NCBI GenBank assembly: GCA_947497475.1
Contig: CANMGS010000001.1
Coordinates: forward strand, 806,001-870,000
Origin: an uncultured Amylibacter sp.
GTDB taxonomy: Bacteria; Pseudomonadota; Alphaproteobacteria; Rhodobacterales; Rhodobacteraceae
Length of the DNA: 64,000 bases
Direction of reading: 5' to 3'
Below the pieces are notes generated by a model. It did not search any database. It saw nothing but the letters and a program-made list of their open reading frames with translations, and had not been told where the DNA came from. This document shows, one piece after another, positions 46,251-57,246 of this stretch; positions within the stretch are counted from its first letter, which is position 1; the number at the start of each line of letters is the position of its first letter. A program made the translations under genes and the position numbers.

Positions 46251-47580
46251 TCGTCAGACTTTCAACCAACAAACTTGGAATGACCCGTGATAAGTGCTCG
46301 CGCCCATCATTTGCTGGCGTCATTCCTTTCAGCATATCTTTTAAATTACCCGCGATTGTACATTCATTAACAGGATACATGATCTTGCCATTCTCAACCC
46401 AAAATCCGCTAGCGCCGCGCGAATAATCACCCGTCGTAGGACTGATCGTTGAACCAATTAACCCTGTAACCAACAACCCCGTCCCCATATCGGTAAGCAA
46501 ATCAGCACGCGAATGCGTGCCGCCAACAAGCGATAGGTTTCCGGAAGATGGCGCAGGTGGCGATGCCACACCACGTGATGCATTTGACGTACTTGGCATT
46601 CCTAAGTTGCGTCCAGTCGCCAAATCCAATGTCCAGCCAGTCAGCATACCATCATCGATCACATTTCGTATGGAAACAGGTAAGCCTTCTGCGTCAAACG
46701 GCTTAGAGCCAGACGTTCTTGGTCTGTGTGGATTTTCGATGAGGCTTACACCTTTTGGTAAAACCTGTTCACCCAAAGCATCCTTTAGCCAACTTGAGCC
46801 TCGGATAATTGATGACCCATTGATTGCCGCCAACAAGTGACCAATCAAGGTAGACGATATACGTTCGTCAAAGAGAACAGGATACTTACCAGTGGGTGGT
46901 TTCACCGAACCAAACTTCTCGACAGCACGCTCACCCGCCAATTGGCCAATACTTTGTGCATCTGGCATATCTGCCCAATGCGCACGGCCCTCACCACAAT
47001 AATCGCGCTCCATTTGCAAGCCTTCGCCCGAAATTGCAACGCAACTGGTGGCAAAAGATGTTCGACGATACCCGCCTGAGAACCCATTTGTTCCGGCCAG
47101 ATAAACACGCGTATCACTCCAACCACTAGTGGCCGCTTGGGCTTTGGTCACACCATTAACGGCCAAAGCGGCAGCTTCGGCTTCTTGTGCTGTTTCTTGC
47201 AAGCTTTCAGAAGATGGTTTCTCAGAACCGTCCGCCAATTCCAAAGCTTCAACATCCCAGTTTTTTGCCAATTGTTCTGGATCAGCCAATCCAATATACG
47301 GATCTTCTGGCGCTTCTTTTGCCATTGCAACTGCGCGTTGCGCCATTTGCTCTAATGTATAATCGCTAATATCTGACGCAGACACACAGGCCTGTTGTTT
47401 GCCCATTAAAACGCGCAAACCAATATCAATGCGTTCCGATCGCTCTGCATGTTCCAGCGCCCCGTCACGCACATCAACAGAAACACTTTGGCCATCAACC
47501 AACAGAACATCTGCTGCTTTTGCACCTGCGTTTGTTGCCGCTTTTAAAAGCTTTTCGGAAAGGGTCTGAAAGTCATTCAT
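46237..47580 (-). CDS. pmbA: TldD/PmbA-family metalloprotease subunit
   Basis: 447 residues of the TldD/PmbA family, which together degrade small peptides and help mature ribosomally made peptides such as microcin B17. The N-terminal region has DVRDGALEHAERSERIDIGLRVL near 35-57, and the Gly-rich C-terminal part with TGDYSRGASGFWVENGKIMYPV is typical. TldD itself is not in view. It lies downstream of the DUF2125 gene and overlaps cysQ. Confidence 0.88.
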   Translation of the reverse strand: MNDFQTLSEKLLKAATNAGAKAADVLLVDGQSVSVDVRDGALEHAERSERIDIGLRVLMGKQQACVSASDISDYTLEQMAQRAVAMAKEAPEDPYIGLADPEQLAKNWDVEALELADGSEKPSSESLQETAQEAEAAALAVNGVTKAQAATSGWSDTRVYLAGTNGFSGGYRRTSFATSCVAISGEGLQMERDYCGEGRAHWADMPDAQSIGQLAGERAVEKFGSVKPPTGKYPVLFDERISSTLIGHLLAAINGSSIIRGSSWLKDALGEQVLPKGVSLIENPHRPRTSGSKPFDAEGLPVSIRNVIDDGMLTGWTLDLATGRNLGMPSTSNASRGVASPPAPSSGNLSLVGGTHSRADLLTDMGTGLLVTGLIGSTISPTTGDYSRGASGFWVENGKIMYPVNECTIAGNLKDMLKGMTPANDGREHLSRVIPSLLVESLTIAGA

Positions 47581-47597
47581 TAGATCATCTGCTTATA

Positions 47598-49055
47598 TTA
47601 TTGTAACGGAAAGCCATTAGCTGTGATGCTACCATCTTTACCCATCGTAATTGTAGAAACGAGGTTATCTTCGCCACGGTCCTCGAAGAAAACGGCGCTC
47701 ATACCCCGAATAGCCAATGCATTTTGTGCTGGCAGCAAGCCTGCCTGCGTTAGCTTTTCCAAAAGCCCTTGCGCACCTTTCAAAGATACATTTACTGTAC
47801 CATCTGGCACAGGTGGAAATTGTTTATTATCCAGCAATACAGATCCTTCTGTTTGCAATTCAGCGCCCGCGACTTTCAAGTTTAATGCATTAATTTTTGC
47901 ACTATCAACCGCTAACGGCATAGATTGATTTTGATCATTCACATCAATCTCAGCAAGCTTTTTAAGCCAGCGCAAATCTGCACTTAAATCAATATCCAAT
48001 TCAATCGCATCGCGCGGCAAAATTGCTTGGGGATCAAATATATTCCAAACTTGATCCGAAACAGTCAAACCACTTAAACCAATCTTGTAATCGGCTTGTT
48101 TGCTTTCTTCGATATTATCAAGAGGTATAGCCATTTTCACATCAGCAGATGCTGCATTCAACTGCACTGGCGGAAGCCCCATTGCTGCAGCAGAGATATC
48201 ATAGCTCATGTCTTTCGTATCGCCGATTAACTCAACAACAGAATCCGTAATCGCAATTTTGCCTGAACCCTCGCCATAGCTTACTAATGCTTCAATAGGT
48301 CCATAACCATTTTCAATATTTGTTTTACTTGTTCCAGAACCAACCGAATATTCAATCAGTAAATCACGCGATGGATCAAAATTGCTGGTTGGATTTTCAA
48401 GGTCAAATTTCCCATAAATAGGTAGGTCGAACTTACCAGACAACCCGCTAAACTCACTTTCAGATTTCATAATTTGATCATCTACTTTCAAGTCGTAATT
48501 CAAGATCATACTCTCGAAACTAAAGTCACCCATAGTTTTTTGAATATCACCTTTTTGCATCAGTTGCGTGCTTGAGCCGTTCATCATCTTAGCTATGAAA
48601 TTTACTTCTTCACTATCAACAGACTTGAAAGTCATCTCTTTAAATGTCGATGCATAAGACCGCGCTCCAGCGTCTCCATCGACACCCACAGTCATCCCGT
48701 CATTTAACATCACAAACTTAATAGGCTTAGCATCATCGGTATCAATACCTTCGAAAGCCCCACTAATCTCTTCGGCGAATGTTAACTCCAAACCACCTAA
48801 AAGTTTCTTATCCACTTTAATCCAAGGGATATTTACAACCATAGTATCATCAACAGACTTAATGACGATATCATTCCATTGGCTAAAACGACTCCCATCA
48901 TCTTTAGCACCGACATTAATGGTTACAGGCGCGGATTTAAATAATTCCAAATACTCTTCTAAAATTTCGGTTGTCTGCGCATCTGAAAATACAGGGGATG
49001 CAGTCATTAAGCTTGTAGTCAAAACTGCTGCACAGAAATGGGTTTTTCTTAACAT
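47598..49055 (-). CDS. DUF2125 domain protein, secreted
   Basis: 485 residues with a signal peptide (about 1-25, ending ASPVFSDA) and a long beta-rich body with repeated strands (VELIGDTKDMSYDISAAAMG, VDSAKINALNLKVAGAELQTEG). This matches DUF2125, a periplasmic alphaproteobacterial family of unknown function that often neighbours envelope genes. It is 17 nt upstream of pmbA and probably heads the transcript through lpxK. Confidence 0.82.
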   Translation of the reverse strand: MLRKTHFCAAVLTTSLMTASPVFSDAQTTEILEEYLELFKSAPVTINVGAKDDGSRFSQWNDIVIKSVDDTMVVNIPWIKVDKKLLGGLELTFAEEISGAFEGIDTDDAKPIKFVMLNDGMTVGVDGDAGARSYASTFKEMTFKSVDSEEVNFIAKMMNGSSTQLMQKGDIQKTMGDFSFESMILNYDLKVDDQIMKSESEFSGLSGKFDLPIYGKFDLENPTSNFDPSRDLLIEYSVGSGTSKTNIENGYGPIEALVSYGEGSGKIAITDSVVELIGDTKDMSYDISAAAMGLPPVQLNAASADVKMAIPLDNIEESKQADYKIGLSGLTVSDQVWNIFDPQAILPRDAIELDIDLSADLRWLKKLAEIDVNDQNQSMPLAVDSAKINALNLKVAGAELQTEGSVLLDNKQFPPVPDGTVNVSLKGAQGLLEKLTQAGLLPAQNALAIRGMSAVFFEDRGEDNLVSTITMGKDGSITANGFPLQ

Positions 49056-49203
49056 AATTTATCCTCGAAAGTTATAACGCGAAGCTATTCCAGACATCCA
49101 TTGTGAACAAGCATCAAATGAAATTTTGACCACATGCTTTTCATATAGATTTCATGACGCTACACTTAGCTTAAATCATAAAAATAATATGGGTGTACAA
49201 ACA

Positions 49204-49962
49204 ATGATCGATTTGAAAAATAAAACCGTCCTTATAACAGGTGCAAGCCGTGGCATTGGAGAAGCCGCAGCGCGCGAATTTGCAAACCTTGGCGCCAAAG
49301 TTGTATTGGCTGCACGGTCGGAAAAACAAATCAAATCCATTGCAGACGACATTGCATCTAAAGGTGGTAAAGCAATTGCTGTGACCTGCGATGTATCTAA
49401 TGCGGCTGATGTGAAAAGCATGGTGGACACAACAGTCGAAACCTTTGGTAGTTTAGATGTTTTGATCAACAATGCTGGCGTCATTGAACCCATAGAAAAT
49501 ATGAATGGTTGCGATATTGAAGCATGGGGGCAGGTTATTGATATCAATGTCAAAGGTGTTTTCTATGGCATTCACGCAGCGCTACCGCATATGAAAAATG
49601 GTGGTACGATCATTACAATTGGATCAGGTGCCGCAACATTTCCATTAGAAGGCTGGGCACATTACTGCACATCAAAAGCAGCCGTGCACCAATTGAATGC
49701 ATGCTTAGATAAAGAAGAACGCGAAAATGGTATCCGCGCACTCGTATTATCACCTGGGACTGTGGCCACGGACATGCAAGTTGCCATCAAAGACAGCGGT
49801 GTCAATGCAGTTAGCAAACTGGATTGGTCTGATCATATTCCTGTTGAATGGCCTGCAAAAGCATTAGTCTGGATGTGTGACCCAGCCTCAAATCCATGGT
49901 TGGGCCAAGTGATAAGTCTACGCGAAGATAATATTCGCCGTAACATTGGGCTGATTGAGTAA
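49204..49962 (+). CDS. SDR-family oxidoreductase
   Basis: 252 residues from the ATG at 49204; starts at 49189 or 49126 are possible but would add residues before the Rossmann strand. The dinucleotide motif LITGASRGIGEAAA is at about 9-22, NNAG at about 86-89, and the active site HYCTSKAAVHQL (YxxxK) near 156-167. The substrate is unknown. It is transcribed towards mscS and divergent from the DUF2125 gene. Confidence 0.85.
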   Translation: MIDLKNKTVLITGASRGIGEAAAREFANLGAKVVLAARSEKQIKSIADDIASKGGKAIAVTCDVSNAADVKSMVDTTVETFGSLDVLINNAGVIEPIENMNGCDIEAWGQVIDINVKGVFYGIHAALPHMKNGGTIITIGSGAATFPLEGWAHYCTSKAAVHQLNACLDKEERENGIRALVLSPGTVATDMQVAIKDSGVNAVSKLDWSDHIPVEWPAKALVWMCDPASNPWLGQVISLREDNIRRNIGLIE

Positions 49963-50038
49963 CCTTCAACTTCCCGTAGAAATCTAAAGCAAACCCTTAT
50001 AAAGGTAGCAGATATGTATTTTTACTAGGGGCCTATCA

Positions 50039-51343
50039 ATGTCACTTCAAGACCAAGCGTTATCTTATGCTCAACAGGCTTATGACATTGCAATGAAGTG
50101 GCTCAGCAGCCCTGCTGCGTGGTCGCAATTTGGTCTGCTAGTTTTGGCTTTTATTCTAGCTTATGTCGCACGTAAAAAACTAGCGCCCCTGCTTGAAAGT
50201 CTCTTAACACCTAAAGAGGATCAAACTGGAACTATAGCCAAATCGCTTCGATTTGCTTTACTCTTTTTACCGCTCTTATTACCCCTTCTTGCCTACGGGT
50301 TTACGGCCATAGGTGAACAGATCACACGATCTATTTTTGGGTCAGGCGCTGTTATCGCATTCGGAAAACGTCTCTTTATATTATTAGCCGCCCGCATCTT
50401 AGTGCGCGATATTGCTTATGATCCTTTCTTAAAGTTGCTTGGAAAATATGTGGTCATTCCTATTGCCGCTCTGTATGCAGTCGGCCTGCTCGATCCTTTG
50501 GTCTTATTCTTGGGCGAAACTAAAATTGCAGTTGGCAATATCAGCTTTTCTGTTCTGTCGATCGCACGCGGCATCATATTTGGCAGTATTTTATTTTGGC
50601 TTGGCCGGTGGTCAAATGATCGCGGCGCAGAGTACATTCGCTCCCAACAACAAATGCGAGTGCCTACGCGCGAATTGGCAACAAAAGCGTTCGAACTGGC
50701 AATCTTTGGTGGTTGCTTCCTTTTGCTAATGAACATCCTTGGCCTTAACCTTTCTGCGCTTGCAGTGATTGGCGGCGCTATCGGTGTCGGCCTTGGCTTT
50801 GGTCTGCAAAAAATCGCATCTAACTTTATTTCTGGCATTATCTTGCTTTTAGAAGGACAAGCAACTGTCGGGGATTTCGTTGAATTGGACGGTGGGGAAA
50901 AAGGCACCATTGTAAAAATGATGTCCCGCGCAACCATTTTAGAAACATTCGATGGCAAATGGGTTGTGGTTCCAAACGAAGACTTCATCACAACCCGTAT
51001 CATTAACTGGTCAGATGCAGGATCAGGCAACAGGTACAATGCGGATTTTTCTGTCTCTTACGATACAGATATCAACTTGGTTCCTGACATAGTGGAAAAA
51101 GCTGTTTCTTCTCATCCAAACATCTTATCGGAACCCTTTCCACCTGACTGTGAGCTAGTTTCATTTGGCGATTCTGGCATAAATTTCACTGTAGAATTTT
51201 GGGTAGAGGGCATCGATGATGGTAAAAACAAATACACATCTGATGTTCTATTCTTGATATGGAATGCTCTGAAAGAAAACGATATCGAAATTCCATACCC
51301 ACAGCGTGTTATCGAAATCAAAGGCGGCTTGCCTAAACAATGA
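50039..51343 (+). CDS. MscS-family mechanosensitive channel
   Basis: 434 residues. Several N-terminal helices (five or so, about 20-200) precede the pore helix with AVIGGAIGVGLGFGLQKIASNFISG near 242-266, whose Gly and Ala spacing is the MscS TM3 pattern, and then the cytoplasmic beta domain with GDFVELDGGEKGTI. It releases solutes on osmotic downshock. The stop overlaps the ATG of the next gene (ATGA). Confidence 0.9.
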   Translation: MSLQDQALSYAQQAYDIAMKWLSSPAAWSQFGLLVLAFILAYVARKKLAPLLESLLTPKEDQTGTIAKSLRFALLFLPLLLPLLAYGFTAIGEQITRSIFGSGAVIAFGKRLFILLAARILVRDIAYDPFLKLLGKYVVIPIAALYAVGLLDPLVLFLGETKIAVGNISFSVLSIARGIIFGSILFWLGRWSNDRGAEYIRSQQQMRVPTRELATKAFELAIFGGCFLLLMNILGLNLSALAVIGGAIGVGLGFGLQKIASNFISGIILLLEGQATVGDFVELDGGEKGTIVKMMSRATILETFDGKWVVVPNEDFITTRIINWSDAGSGNRYNADFSVSYDTDINLVPDIVEKAVSSHPNILSEPFPPDCELVSFGDSGINFTVEFWVEGIDDGKNKYTSDVLFLIWNALKENDIEIPYPQRVIEIKGGLPKQ

Positions 51344-52515
51344 TAGACATATGCGTCATCGGCGCTGGCCCCGCAGGATTAATGGCAGCAGAAATAGCTG
51401 CAGACAGTGGGTTGTCCGTACTCGTAGCCGACGCCAAACCGTCCTTTGGCCGCAAGTTTCTTATGGCTGGTAAGTCAGGATTGAACCTGACCAAAGATGA
51501 ACCTTTCACTGCATTCGCTGATAACTATTATGAAGCATCTGATTGGCTGCGCCCAATATTGCAAAACTTCACAAATCAAGATGTATGCAATTGGGCCAGA
51601 GACTTGGGGCAGGATATATTCACAGGTACGTCTGGCCGCGTTTTTCCAAAGTCAATGAAAGCATCGCCATTATTGCGCGCATGGCTCCTGCGGCTATCTG
51701 AAAAAGGTGTTCGGTTTGAAACCAAATGGCGTTGGGTTGGCTGGGATCAATCAAAGCTCATATTTGAAACGAAAGAACTCACAAAGGTTATCGAAGCAAA
51801 GACAACAATCTTAGCTTTAGGCGGTGCCAGCTGGCCAAGCCTTGGATCAGACGGCGCATGGTCAAAGATACTTACAGAACAGGGCATCTCTGTAAGTCCA
51901 TTCAAACCTGCAAATATGGGTTTTAATGTAGCATGGTCTGAGCACATGACATCGCATTTCGGCAGCCCAATCAAAACTGTTACGCTACGGGCTAATCAAA
52001 AGCATATACGTGGTGACTTTGTCATATCTTCGAAGGGGATTGAGGGAAGCGGTATATATGCCATCAGTAAAGAACTCCGTGAGGGGGCTTCTTTAACAGT
52101 TGATCTTTTGCCAGATGTATCATTGGAACAACTAAAAAACCGTCTTAGTAAAAGACCTAAAAAAGCATCCCGAAGTTCAATCCTACGCAAAGTCTTACGA
52201 CTAAATGCAGCCAAGGCGGCCCTAATAAATGAATTTCATACCAATGCAGGAATCGATAATTTACCGCCGTTAATAAAAGACCTGCATATTCCGCTTGCAG
52301 AAACACGTCCGATTGCCGAAGCAATCTCAACAGCGGGTGGTATATCGCAAACAATGTTAACCGAAGGCTTAATGCTTCGCGCAATTCCTAGCGTCTTTTG
52401 CGCAGGGGAAATGTTAGATTGGGAAGCCCCAACAGGTGGCTATCTGATCACAGGATGTCTGGCGACAGGCAAATGGGCAGCACAGTCTGCAATCGCATAT
52501 ATAAAGCAAACTTAG
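51340..52515 (+). CDS. HI0933-family flavoprotein (NAD(P)/FAD-dependent oxidoreductase)
   Basis: 391 residues. An N-terminal FAD-binding motif VIGAGPAGLMAAEIAADSGLSVLVADAKP lies at about 6-34, then the family-specific FGRKFLMAGKSGLNLTKDEP, and the C-terminal CAGEMLDWEAPTGGYLITGCLATG. The HI0933/YhiN family has an FAD fold with unknown substrate. It overlaps the mscS stop by 4 nt, so the two are coupled. Confidence 0.85.
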   Translation: MIDICVIGAGPAGLMAAEIAADSGLSVLVADAKPSFGRKFLMAGKSGLNLTKDEPFTAFADNYYEASDWLRPILQNFTNQDVCNWARDLGQDIFTGTSGRVFPKSMKASPLLRAWLLRLSEKGVRFETKWRWVGWDQSKLIFETKELTKVIEAKTTILALGGASWPSLGSDGAWSKILTEQGISVSPFKPANMGFNVAWSEHMTSHFGSPIKTVTLRANQKHIRGDFVISSKGIEGSGIYAISKELREGASLTVDLLPDVSLEQLKNRLSKRPKKASRSSILRKVLRLNAAKAALINEFHTNAGIDNLPPLIKDLHIPLAETRPIAEAISTAGGISQTMLTEGLMLRAIPSVFCAGEMLDWEAPTGGYLITGCLATGKWAAQSAIAYIKQT

Positions 52516-53111
52516 CTTCGCAAAGCATCTGCCCGTTTATAAGCAGGTCGTGACACCATACGCTTAAAATAATCTCTTAATTTACCTTCCGGAATTTCAA
52601 ACTTAGAGACCTTTGCCCAACCACCACACTGCGTCAGGATAATATCAGGCACAGTCATCATATCGCCCATTAAAAATTCATTATCCCCAAGCCGTCCTTC
52701 CAGTGTTTTCAAAGAACGTGCGAATTCCCATTTTAAGGTTTCTTTGATTTCTGGCACGCGTTTATTTTCTGGTAAAACAAATAAATTGCGCGCAGCAGTC
52801 CACAAGGCAGCATCAATTTCATCATTGATGAACTGCGTAAAGCTGTCTTGTTTCGCCCGCTCTATAGTGCCAGCTTTATAAGTTAAACCGCCATGCTTAT
52901 CAGCAAGATATTGGGTAATCGCCGTACTATCAAAAACAACATGCTCCCCTTCAACCAAAGCTGGAACTTTACCACTAGGATTGATCTGCTTCATTTCATC
53001 AGATCCAGGTGCAAAATTCAGATGCTCATATTCCAGTCCCAGTTCTTCCATCATCCACAGAACACGAAACGTGCGCGTTGCTGTTAGTCCTAGTACTTTA
53101 TACATATCCAC
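52512..53111 (-). CDS. glutathione S-transferase family protein
   Basis: 199 residues with the N-terminal thioredoxin-like domain (MYKVLGLTATRTFRVLWMMEELGL, about 3-26, and the cis-Pro GKVPALVEG) and the all-helical C-terminal domain (about 85-199). The first-strand Thr/Arg region replaces the Ser or Tyr active site of many GSTs, so activity type is uncertain. It ends overlapping the convergent flavoprotein gene by 4 nt and lies 5 nt from holA. Confidence 0.85.
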   Translation of the reverse strand: MDMYKVLGLTATRTFRVLWMMEELGLEYEHLNFAPGSDEMKQINPSGKVPALVEGEHVVFDSTAITQYLADKHGGLTYKAGTIERAKQDSFTQFINDEIDAALWTAARNLFVLPENKRVPEIKETLKWEFARSLKTLEGRLGDNEFLMGDMMTVPDIILTQCGGWAKVSKFEIPEGKLRDYFKRMVSRPAYKRADALRS

Positions 53112-53116
53112 TTTCC

Positions 53117-54148
53117 TTATTTGGGACGCATCATCGCCAGTCTTATAAAGGCACGCTCTATAACAGCCATGGCTGGTACAGGCTTTGATGATCTTAACAT
53201 CAGATCTGTATCCATCAATTCTTGCAATGCTTTTTCCAAACGCGCAGAACCCCAGCCACGCGCTTGGCGCACAAGTCGATCTTTACGTGGGCCAAACACT
53301 GGGGGGCGTGATCGGCTAAAACCCACATCAGGCCCTTGTGGATCGCTGACAGCTGCGTGCAACATTCGAAAATGACGCGTTGCCCCTATGCATAATGCAG
53401 TGGCGTTCACACCTTGACCCGCTAAACGTTCCAACGTTGGCCCAACTTCACCACTGCGCGCTTCAGCGACCATATGCAAAAGATCATCAATACCAGCATC
53501 CAAAGTTGTTGGTGCACAAGCTTCAATATCTGCAACTTCAACCGCACTGTTATCTTTTAATTTATACAATGACAGCTTGGTCAAAACTTGTTTGAAGTCT
53601 CCAAGACCTAAATCTCGTGCCAAAGCCAATAAATATTTTTTAGCTTCCATGGATACATTTGTCAGTTCAACATCTGCCAACATACGGTCCACTTCTTCTG
53701 GGCGTGTTGGATCATCATATAGGCCAATCGTATAAGTGTTTTGCGGCGCCTCAAAAACTTTACGCAGCTTGGATCGTGCATTTAACGAGCCGGCAGTCAC
53801 AATCAAATAAGCATCCCCTTGAGCCCATTCGCTCAGTGCAGCTTCAAATACAGATGTCAGCCCATCTGTTGCATCTTCAACTACAACAGCACGGGGGCCA
53901 GGGAAAAACCCTTGCGCCTTAATCGCGTCCAAAACAACTGCTGGTTCTTTACGTACTTCACCTGCAGATAAACGCGTTAACCGCATTTCATCCATAGCAT
54001 TTGAACCTACCAAAGCGAGGGTCAATTCTTGTCTGCGTGTCGAAATTTTCTCGGAATCCATTCCAAAAATCAAAACACCCGCGCAAGACTTGTCAGGTTT
54101 TGCAAAAAAGCCCGTCGCTTTCGCGCCAGTTAATTTCATTTGGCCCAC
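53117..54148 (-). CDS. holA: DNA polymerase III delta subunit
   Basis: 343 residues of the HolA family, the clamp-loader subunit that opens the beta clamp. The N-terminal AAA+-like domain (LIFGMDSEKIS near 27-37, VVVEDATDGLT) and the C-terminal collar helices fit. It overlaps the lptE stop by 13 nt, the conserved leuS-lptE-holA order. Confidence 0.9.
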   Translation of the reverse strand: MGQMKLTGAKATGFFAKPDKSCAGVLIFGMDSEKISTRRQELTLALVGSNAMDEMRLTRLSAGEVRKEPAVVLDAIKAQGFFPGPRAVVVEDATDGLTSVFEAALSEWAQGDAYLIVTAGSLNARSKLRKVFEAPQNTYTIGLYDDPTRPEEVDRMLADVELTNVSMEAKKYLLALARDLGLGDFKQVLTKLSLYKLKDNSAVEVADIEACAPTTLDAGIDDLLHMVAEARSGEVGPTLERLAGQGVNATALCIGATRHFRMLHAAVSDPQGPDVGFSRSRPPVFGPRKDRLVRQARGWGSARLEKALQELMDTDLMLRSSKPVPAMAVIERAFIRLAMMRPK

Positions 54149-54633
54149 TTGCTGGCAGTTGCAGAAACACGCGTCACGATTTGATCTGCCAAAGCCAAAG
54201 CTAACCGAGATTGCGCATCTTGCTCGGCAACACGCGTCGGGAATGTTTCTGATGTCGCACTGTAAGCTGTTTTTGATTTCACAGTTCCAGATAATAAAAG
54301 AACGCCAGTTTGGGCATCCACTACTTTAAAATCAGATGTGCCATCTAAATTAAAACGTGTGACTTCCGCTGACGTAGAAACGGCCAAACCTTCGGACTCT
54401 GCCTTATATGTAAACGACAAACGATATTTTGGTGTGTTTGAAAATCCATATCGTTCAACCAATCGTTCACGCATCGTGAAAACTTCACGGCCTTTTCCAG
54501 GGACAATTTCAATTGTCCCACGCAATCCATCCGCTGCACTTCCCTCACTATAAATAGGTGTAAAACCACAACCACCCAATAGGGCAGTTGACGTTAAAGA
54601 CACTAAAATAGTTCGACGATTAAACAACGACAT
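54136..54633 (-). CDS. lptE: LPS assembly lipoprotein LptE
   Basis: 165 residues with a lipobox (LLGGC, Cys at about 22) and a beta-sandwich body typical of LptE ([25 protein letters not shown]). It works with LptD at the outer membrane to insert LPS. The gene overlaps leuS by 14 nt and holA by 13 nt, the conserved arrangement in alphaproteobacteria. Confidence 0.85.
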   Translation of the reverse strand: MSLFNRRTILVSLTSTALLGGCGFTPIYSEGSAADGLRGTIEIVPGKGREVFTMRERLVERYGFSNTPKYRLSFTYKAESEGLAVSTSAEVTRFNLDGTSDFKVVDAQTGVLLLSGTVKSKTAYSATSETFPTRVAEQDAQSRLALALADQIVTRVSATASKWAK

Positions 54634-57166
54634 TCACAATTCTTCCTGGAACTACAATCAACTTTTTCGGAGCATTGCCATCCAACGCCCTGACAACACT
54701 GTCATGTGCCAGAACGATTTTTTCAAGCTCTTCCTTTGTGATCGATGCAGAAACTTCAATCTCATCACGGCGTTTGCCGTTAATTTGGATCGGCATCGTC
54801 ACCGTATCATCCACCAACATATCAGGATCAACAACAGGCCACTCAGCTTGTGATACCAAACCTTCGCCGCCTAGAGCATTCCACATTTCCTCTGCCAAAT
54901 GCGGCGTCATTGGTTGCATCATCTGCGCCATGACTTTCATTGCATCTGCTTTTGATGCTTTATCTGCTTTCGATTTCGCAACTGTATTCGTAAATTGATA
55001 AAGAGCCGCCACAGATTTGTTAAACGCAAACCCTTCGATGCCTTTAGTAACCTCATCCAACGTACGATGTGTTGCTTTTTGCAAAGCAAGCGTCTCCTTA
55101 GGCTCTGATGAGTCCGTGTCATCGCTTTGACAGATTTCATCTGTCATACGCCAAATGCGCTGAAGGTGTTTCCAAGCAGCATCTGCACCTGATGCTGTCC
55201 ATTCCACGTCCCGTTCTGGCGGGCTGTCTGACATCACAAACCAACGGGCAGTATCTGCGCCGTATTGATCAATGATATCTTCTGGATCAACTACATTCTT
55301 TTTGGATTTTGACATCTTAATAGATGGGCCAACTTTTACGGGCTGACCATCTGCTGTTTCATATCCACCATCGACAGGCTTGATTTCATCAGGTGTTAAC
55401 CACTTACCATCTGGACCTTGATACGTTTCGTGACACACCATGCCTTGCGTGAACAGTGCATTGAATGGCTCAACCGCTGATTTTGGCAAGTGCCCAGTAA
55501 GGTTCATCGCACGCGCAAAGAAGCGTGAGTATAACAAGTGAAGGATCGCATGTTCGACACCGCCAATATATTGATCCACATTCATCCAATACTCAGCATC
55601 TGCCGCAACAGTTGGTGTTTCTGCACGTGGGCTTGTAAAGCGCGCAAAATACCATGAACTATCTGCAAACGTATCCATCGTATCCGTTTCACGTTGCGCA
55701 GGTTTGCCACATGATGGGCACTCACACGCGCGCCATGCATCATGGCGATCCAAAGGATTGCCTGGGCGATCAAATGTCACATCTTTTGGCAACTCGATTG
55801 GCAAGTTTTCTTTTCTCTCTGGAACAACGCCACAGTCATCACAATGCACCACTGGAATTGGACAGCCCCAATAGCGCTGACGGGATACACCCCAATCGCG
55901 TAAGCGGTAATTGGTTTTGGCTGTGCCAACCCCTTTGCCCTCAATCCGTTTGTTCACTTCCAATTTCGCCTCTTCGATGGTCATACCATCCAAGAAACGT
56001 GAATTGATCATGCGACCTGGGCCCGTATAGGCCTCTGTACCAATGGAAAACGTATCAGGGTCTTGCTTTTCATCGCAGACAACTGGCGTCACAACCAAAT
56101 CGTATTTACGGGCAAAGTCCAAATCGCGCTGATCATGTGCAGGACAAGCAAAAATAGCACCCGTACCATATCCCATCAAAACAAAGTTCGCGATATAAAC
56201 TGGCAATTCCCAACCAGAATCCAGTGGGTGTTTCACAGTGATGCCTGTGTTGAAACCCTTCTTCTCGGCTGTTTCCAAAGCTTCTTCGGTTGTGCCCAAC
56301 TGACGGCATTCTTGGTTGAACGCCGCAATTTCTGCATTGTTCTTTTCAAGCTCTTTCGCCAACGGGTGATCACAAGAAATCGCAGCAAAGCTCGCACCAA
56401 ACAATGTATCTGGACGTGTTGTGTAAACCTCTAACTGTTCATGACCCTCAGGTGCACCAACCGTTTCAAAGTTAAATTGCAAACCATGGCTTTTACCAAT
56501 CCAGTTCTTTTGCATGGTACGTACTTTTTCTGGCCATTCTTCCAAGCCATCAATCGCATCCAACAACTCTTCTGAAAACTCAGAGATTTTGAAAAACCAC
56601 TGCGTCAATTCTTTGCGTTCAACCAAAGCACCTGAACGCCAACCACGACCGTTTTCCACCTGCTCATTCGCAAGCACTGTCATATCCACTGGATCCCAGT
56701 TCACGACAGCATTTTTACGGTACACCAAATCCTTTTCCATCATATCAACAAACATGGCTTGTTGCTGTCCATAATACTCAGGATCACAGGTTGCGAATTC
56801 ACGCGACCAATCAATCGACAATCCGATTGGTTTTAATTGCGAACGCATATCTGCAATATTTTGATAGGTCCAATCACCAGGGTGCACCTTCTTTTCCATC
56901 GCAGCGTTTTCTGCAGGCATACCAAAAGCATCCCAGCCCATTGGGTGCAAAACATTAAACCCTTTTGCGGATTTATACCGCGCTACAACATCACCCATTG
57001 TATAGTTACGCACGTGACCCATATGAATGCGACCTGACGGATAAGGGAACATTTCCAGCACGTAATATTTTTCACGACTTTCATCGCGTTGCGCTTTGAA
57101 AACCTCTGCACTATCCCATGCTTCTTGCCATTTTGGTTCAACAACCCGTGCGTTGTAACGTGACAT
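54620..57166 (-). CDS. leuS: leucyl-tRNA synthetase
   Basis: 848 residues, the standard class I LeuRS. Visible are [12 protein letters not shown] (HIGH-type, about 48-59), the editing domain with [12 protein letters not shown] near 250, and [13 protein letters not shown] (KMSKS-type, near 620). The ATG at 57166 gives the [11 protein letters not shown]-terminus. A 9-bp hairpin lies 20 nt upstream of the start. It is the first gene of leuS-lptE-holA. Confidence 0.97.
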   Translation of the reverse strand: MSRYNARVVEPKWQEAWDSAEVFKAQRDESREKYYVLEMFPYPSGRIHMGHVRNYTMGDVVARYKSAKGFNVLHPMGWDAFGMPAENAAMEKKVHPGDWTYQNIADMRSQLKPIGLSIDWSREFATCDPEYYGQQQAMFVDMMEKDLVYRKNAVVNWDPVDMTVLANEQVENGRGWRSGALVERKELTQWFFKISEFSEELLDAIDGLEEWPEKVRTMQKNWIGKSHGLQFNFETVGAPEGHEQLEVYTTRPDTLFGASFAAISCDHPLAKELEKNNAEIAAFNQECRQLGTTEEALETAEKKGFNTGITVKHPLDSGWELPVYIANFVLMGYGTGAIFACPAHDQRDLDFARKYDLVVTPVVCDEKQDPDTFSIGTEAYTGPGRMINSRFLDGMTIEEAKLEVNKRIEGKGVGTAKTNYRLRDWGVSRQRYWGCPIPVVHCDDCGVVPERKENLPIELPKDVTFDRPGNPLDRHDAWRACECPSCGKPAQRETDTMDTFADSSWYFARFTSPRAETPTVAADAEYWMNVDQYIGGVEHAILHLLYSRFFARAMNLTGHLPKSAVEPFNALFTQGMVCHETYQGPDGKWLTPDEIKPVDGGYETADGQPVKVGPSIKMSKSKKNVVDPEDIIDQYGADTARWFVMSDSPPERDVEWTASGADAAWKHLQRIWRMTDEICQSDDTDSSEPKETLALQKATHRTLDEVTKGIEGFAFNKSVAALYQFTNTVAKSKADKASKADAMKVMAQMMQPMTPHLAEEMWNALGGEGLVSQAEWPVVDPDMLVDDTVTMPIQINGKRRDEIEVSASITKEELEKIVLAHDSVVRALDGNAPKKLIVVPGRIVNVVV

Positions 57167-57185
57167 AACTTACCCTTATACGTTT

Positions 57186-57210
57186 AACGCCGAGCAATGG
57201 GCTCGGCGTT
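57186..57210 (-). terminator. 9-bp hairpin between the DUF3576 gene and leuS
   Basis: AACGCCGAG (57186-57194) and CTCGGCGTT (57202-57210) pair perfectly around a 7-base loop. On the minus strand it follows the DUF3576 gene and is only weakly T-rich after the stem, so it may be a partial terminator before leuS. Confidence 0.5.
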
Positions 57211-57246
57211 TTCGATTTATACTTATTTAGTGAAGACGAAAAGAGC

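Noticed and set aside
50416-51039. 207-codon frame opposite mscS
   Set aside because: It mirrors the mscS coding frame, has unusual composition and no motifs.
57186-57210. T-box or other tRNA-sensing leader for leuS
   Set aside because: The leader is short with a single hairpin and no specifier or T-box consensus; T-boxes are not usual in this group.
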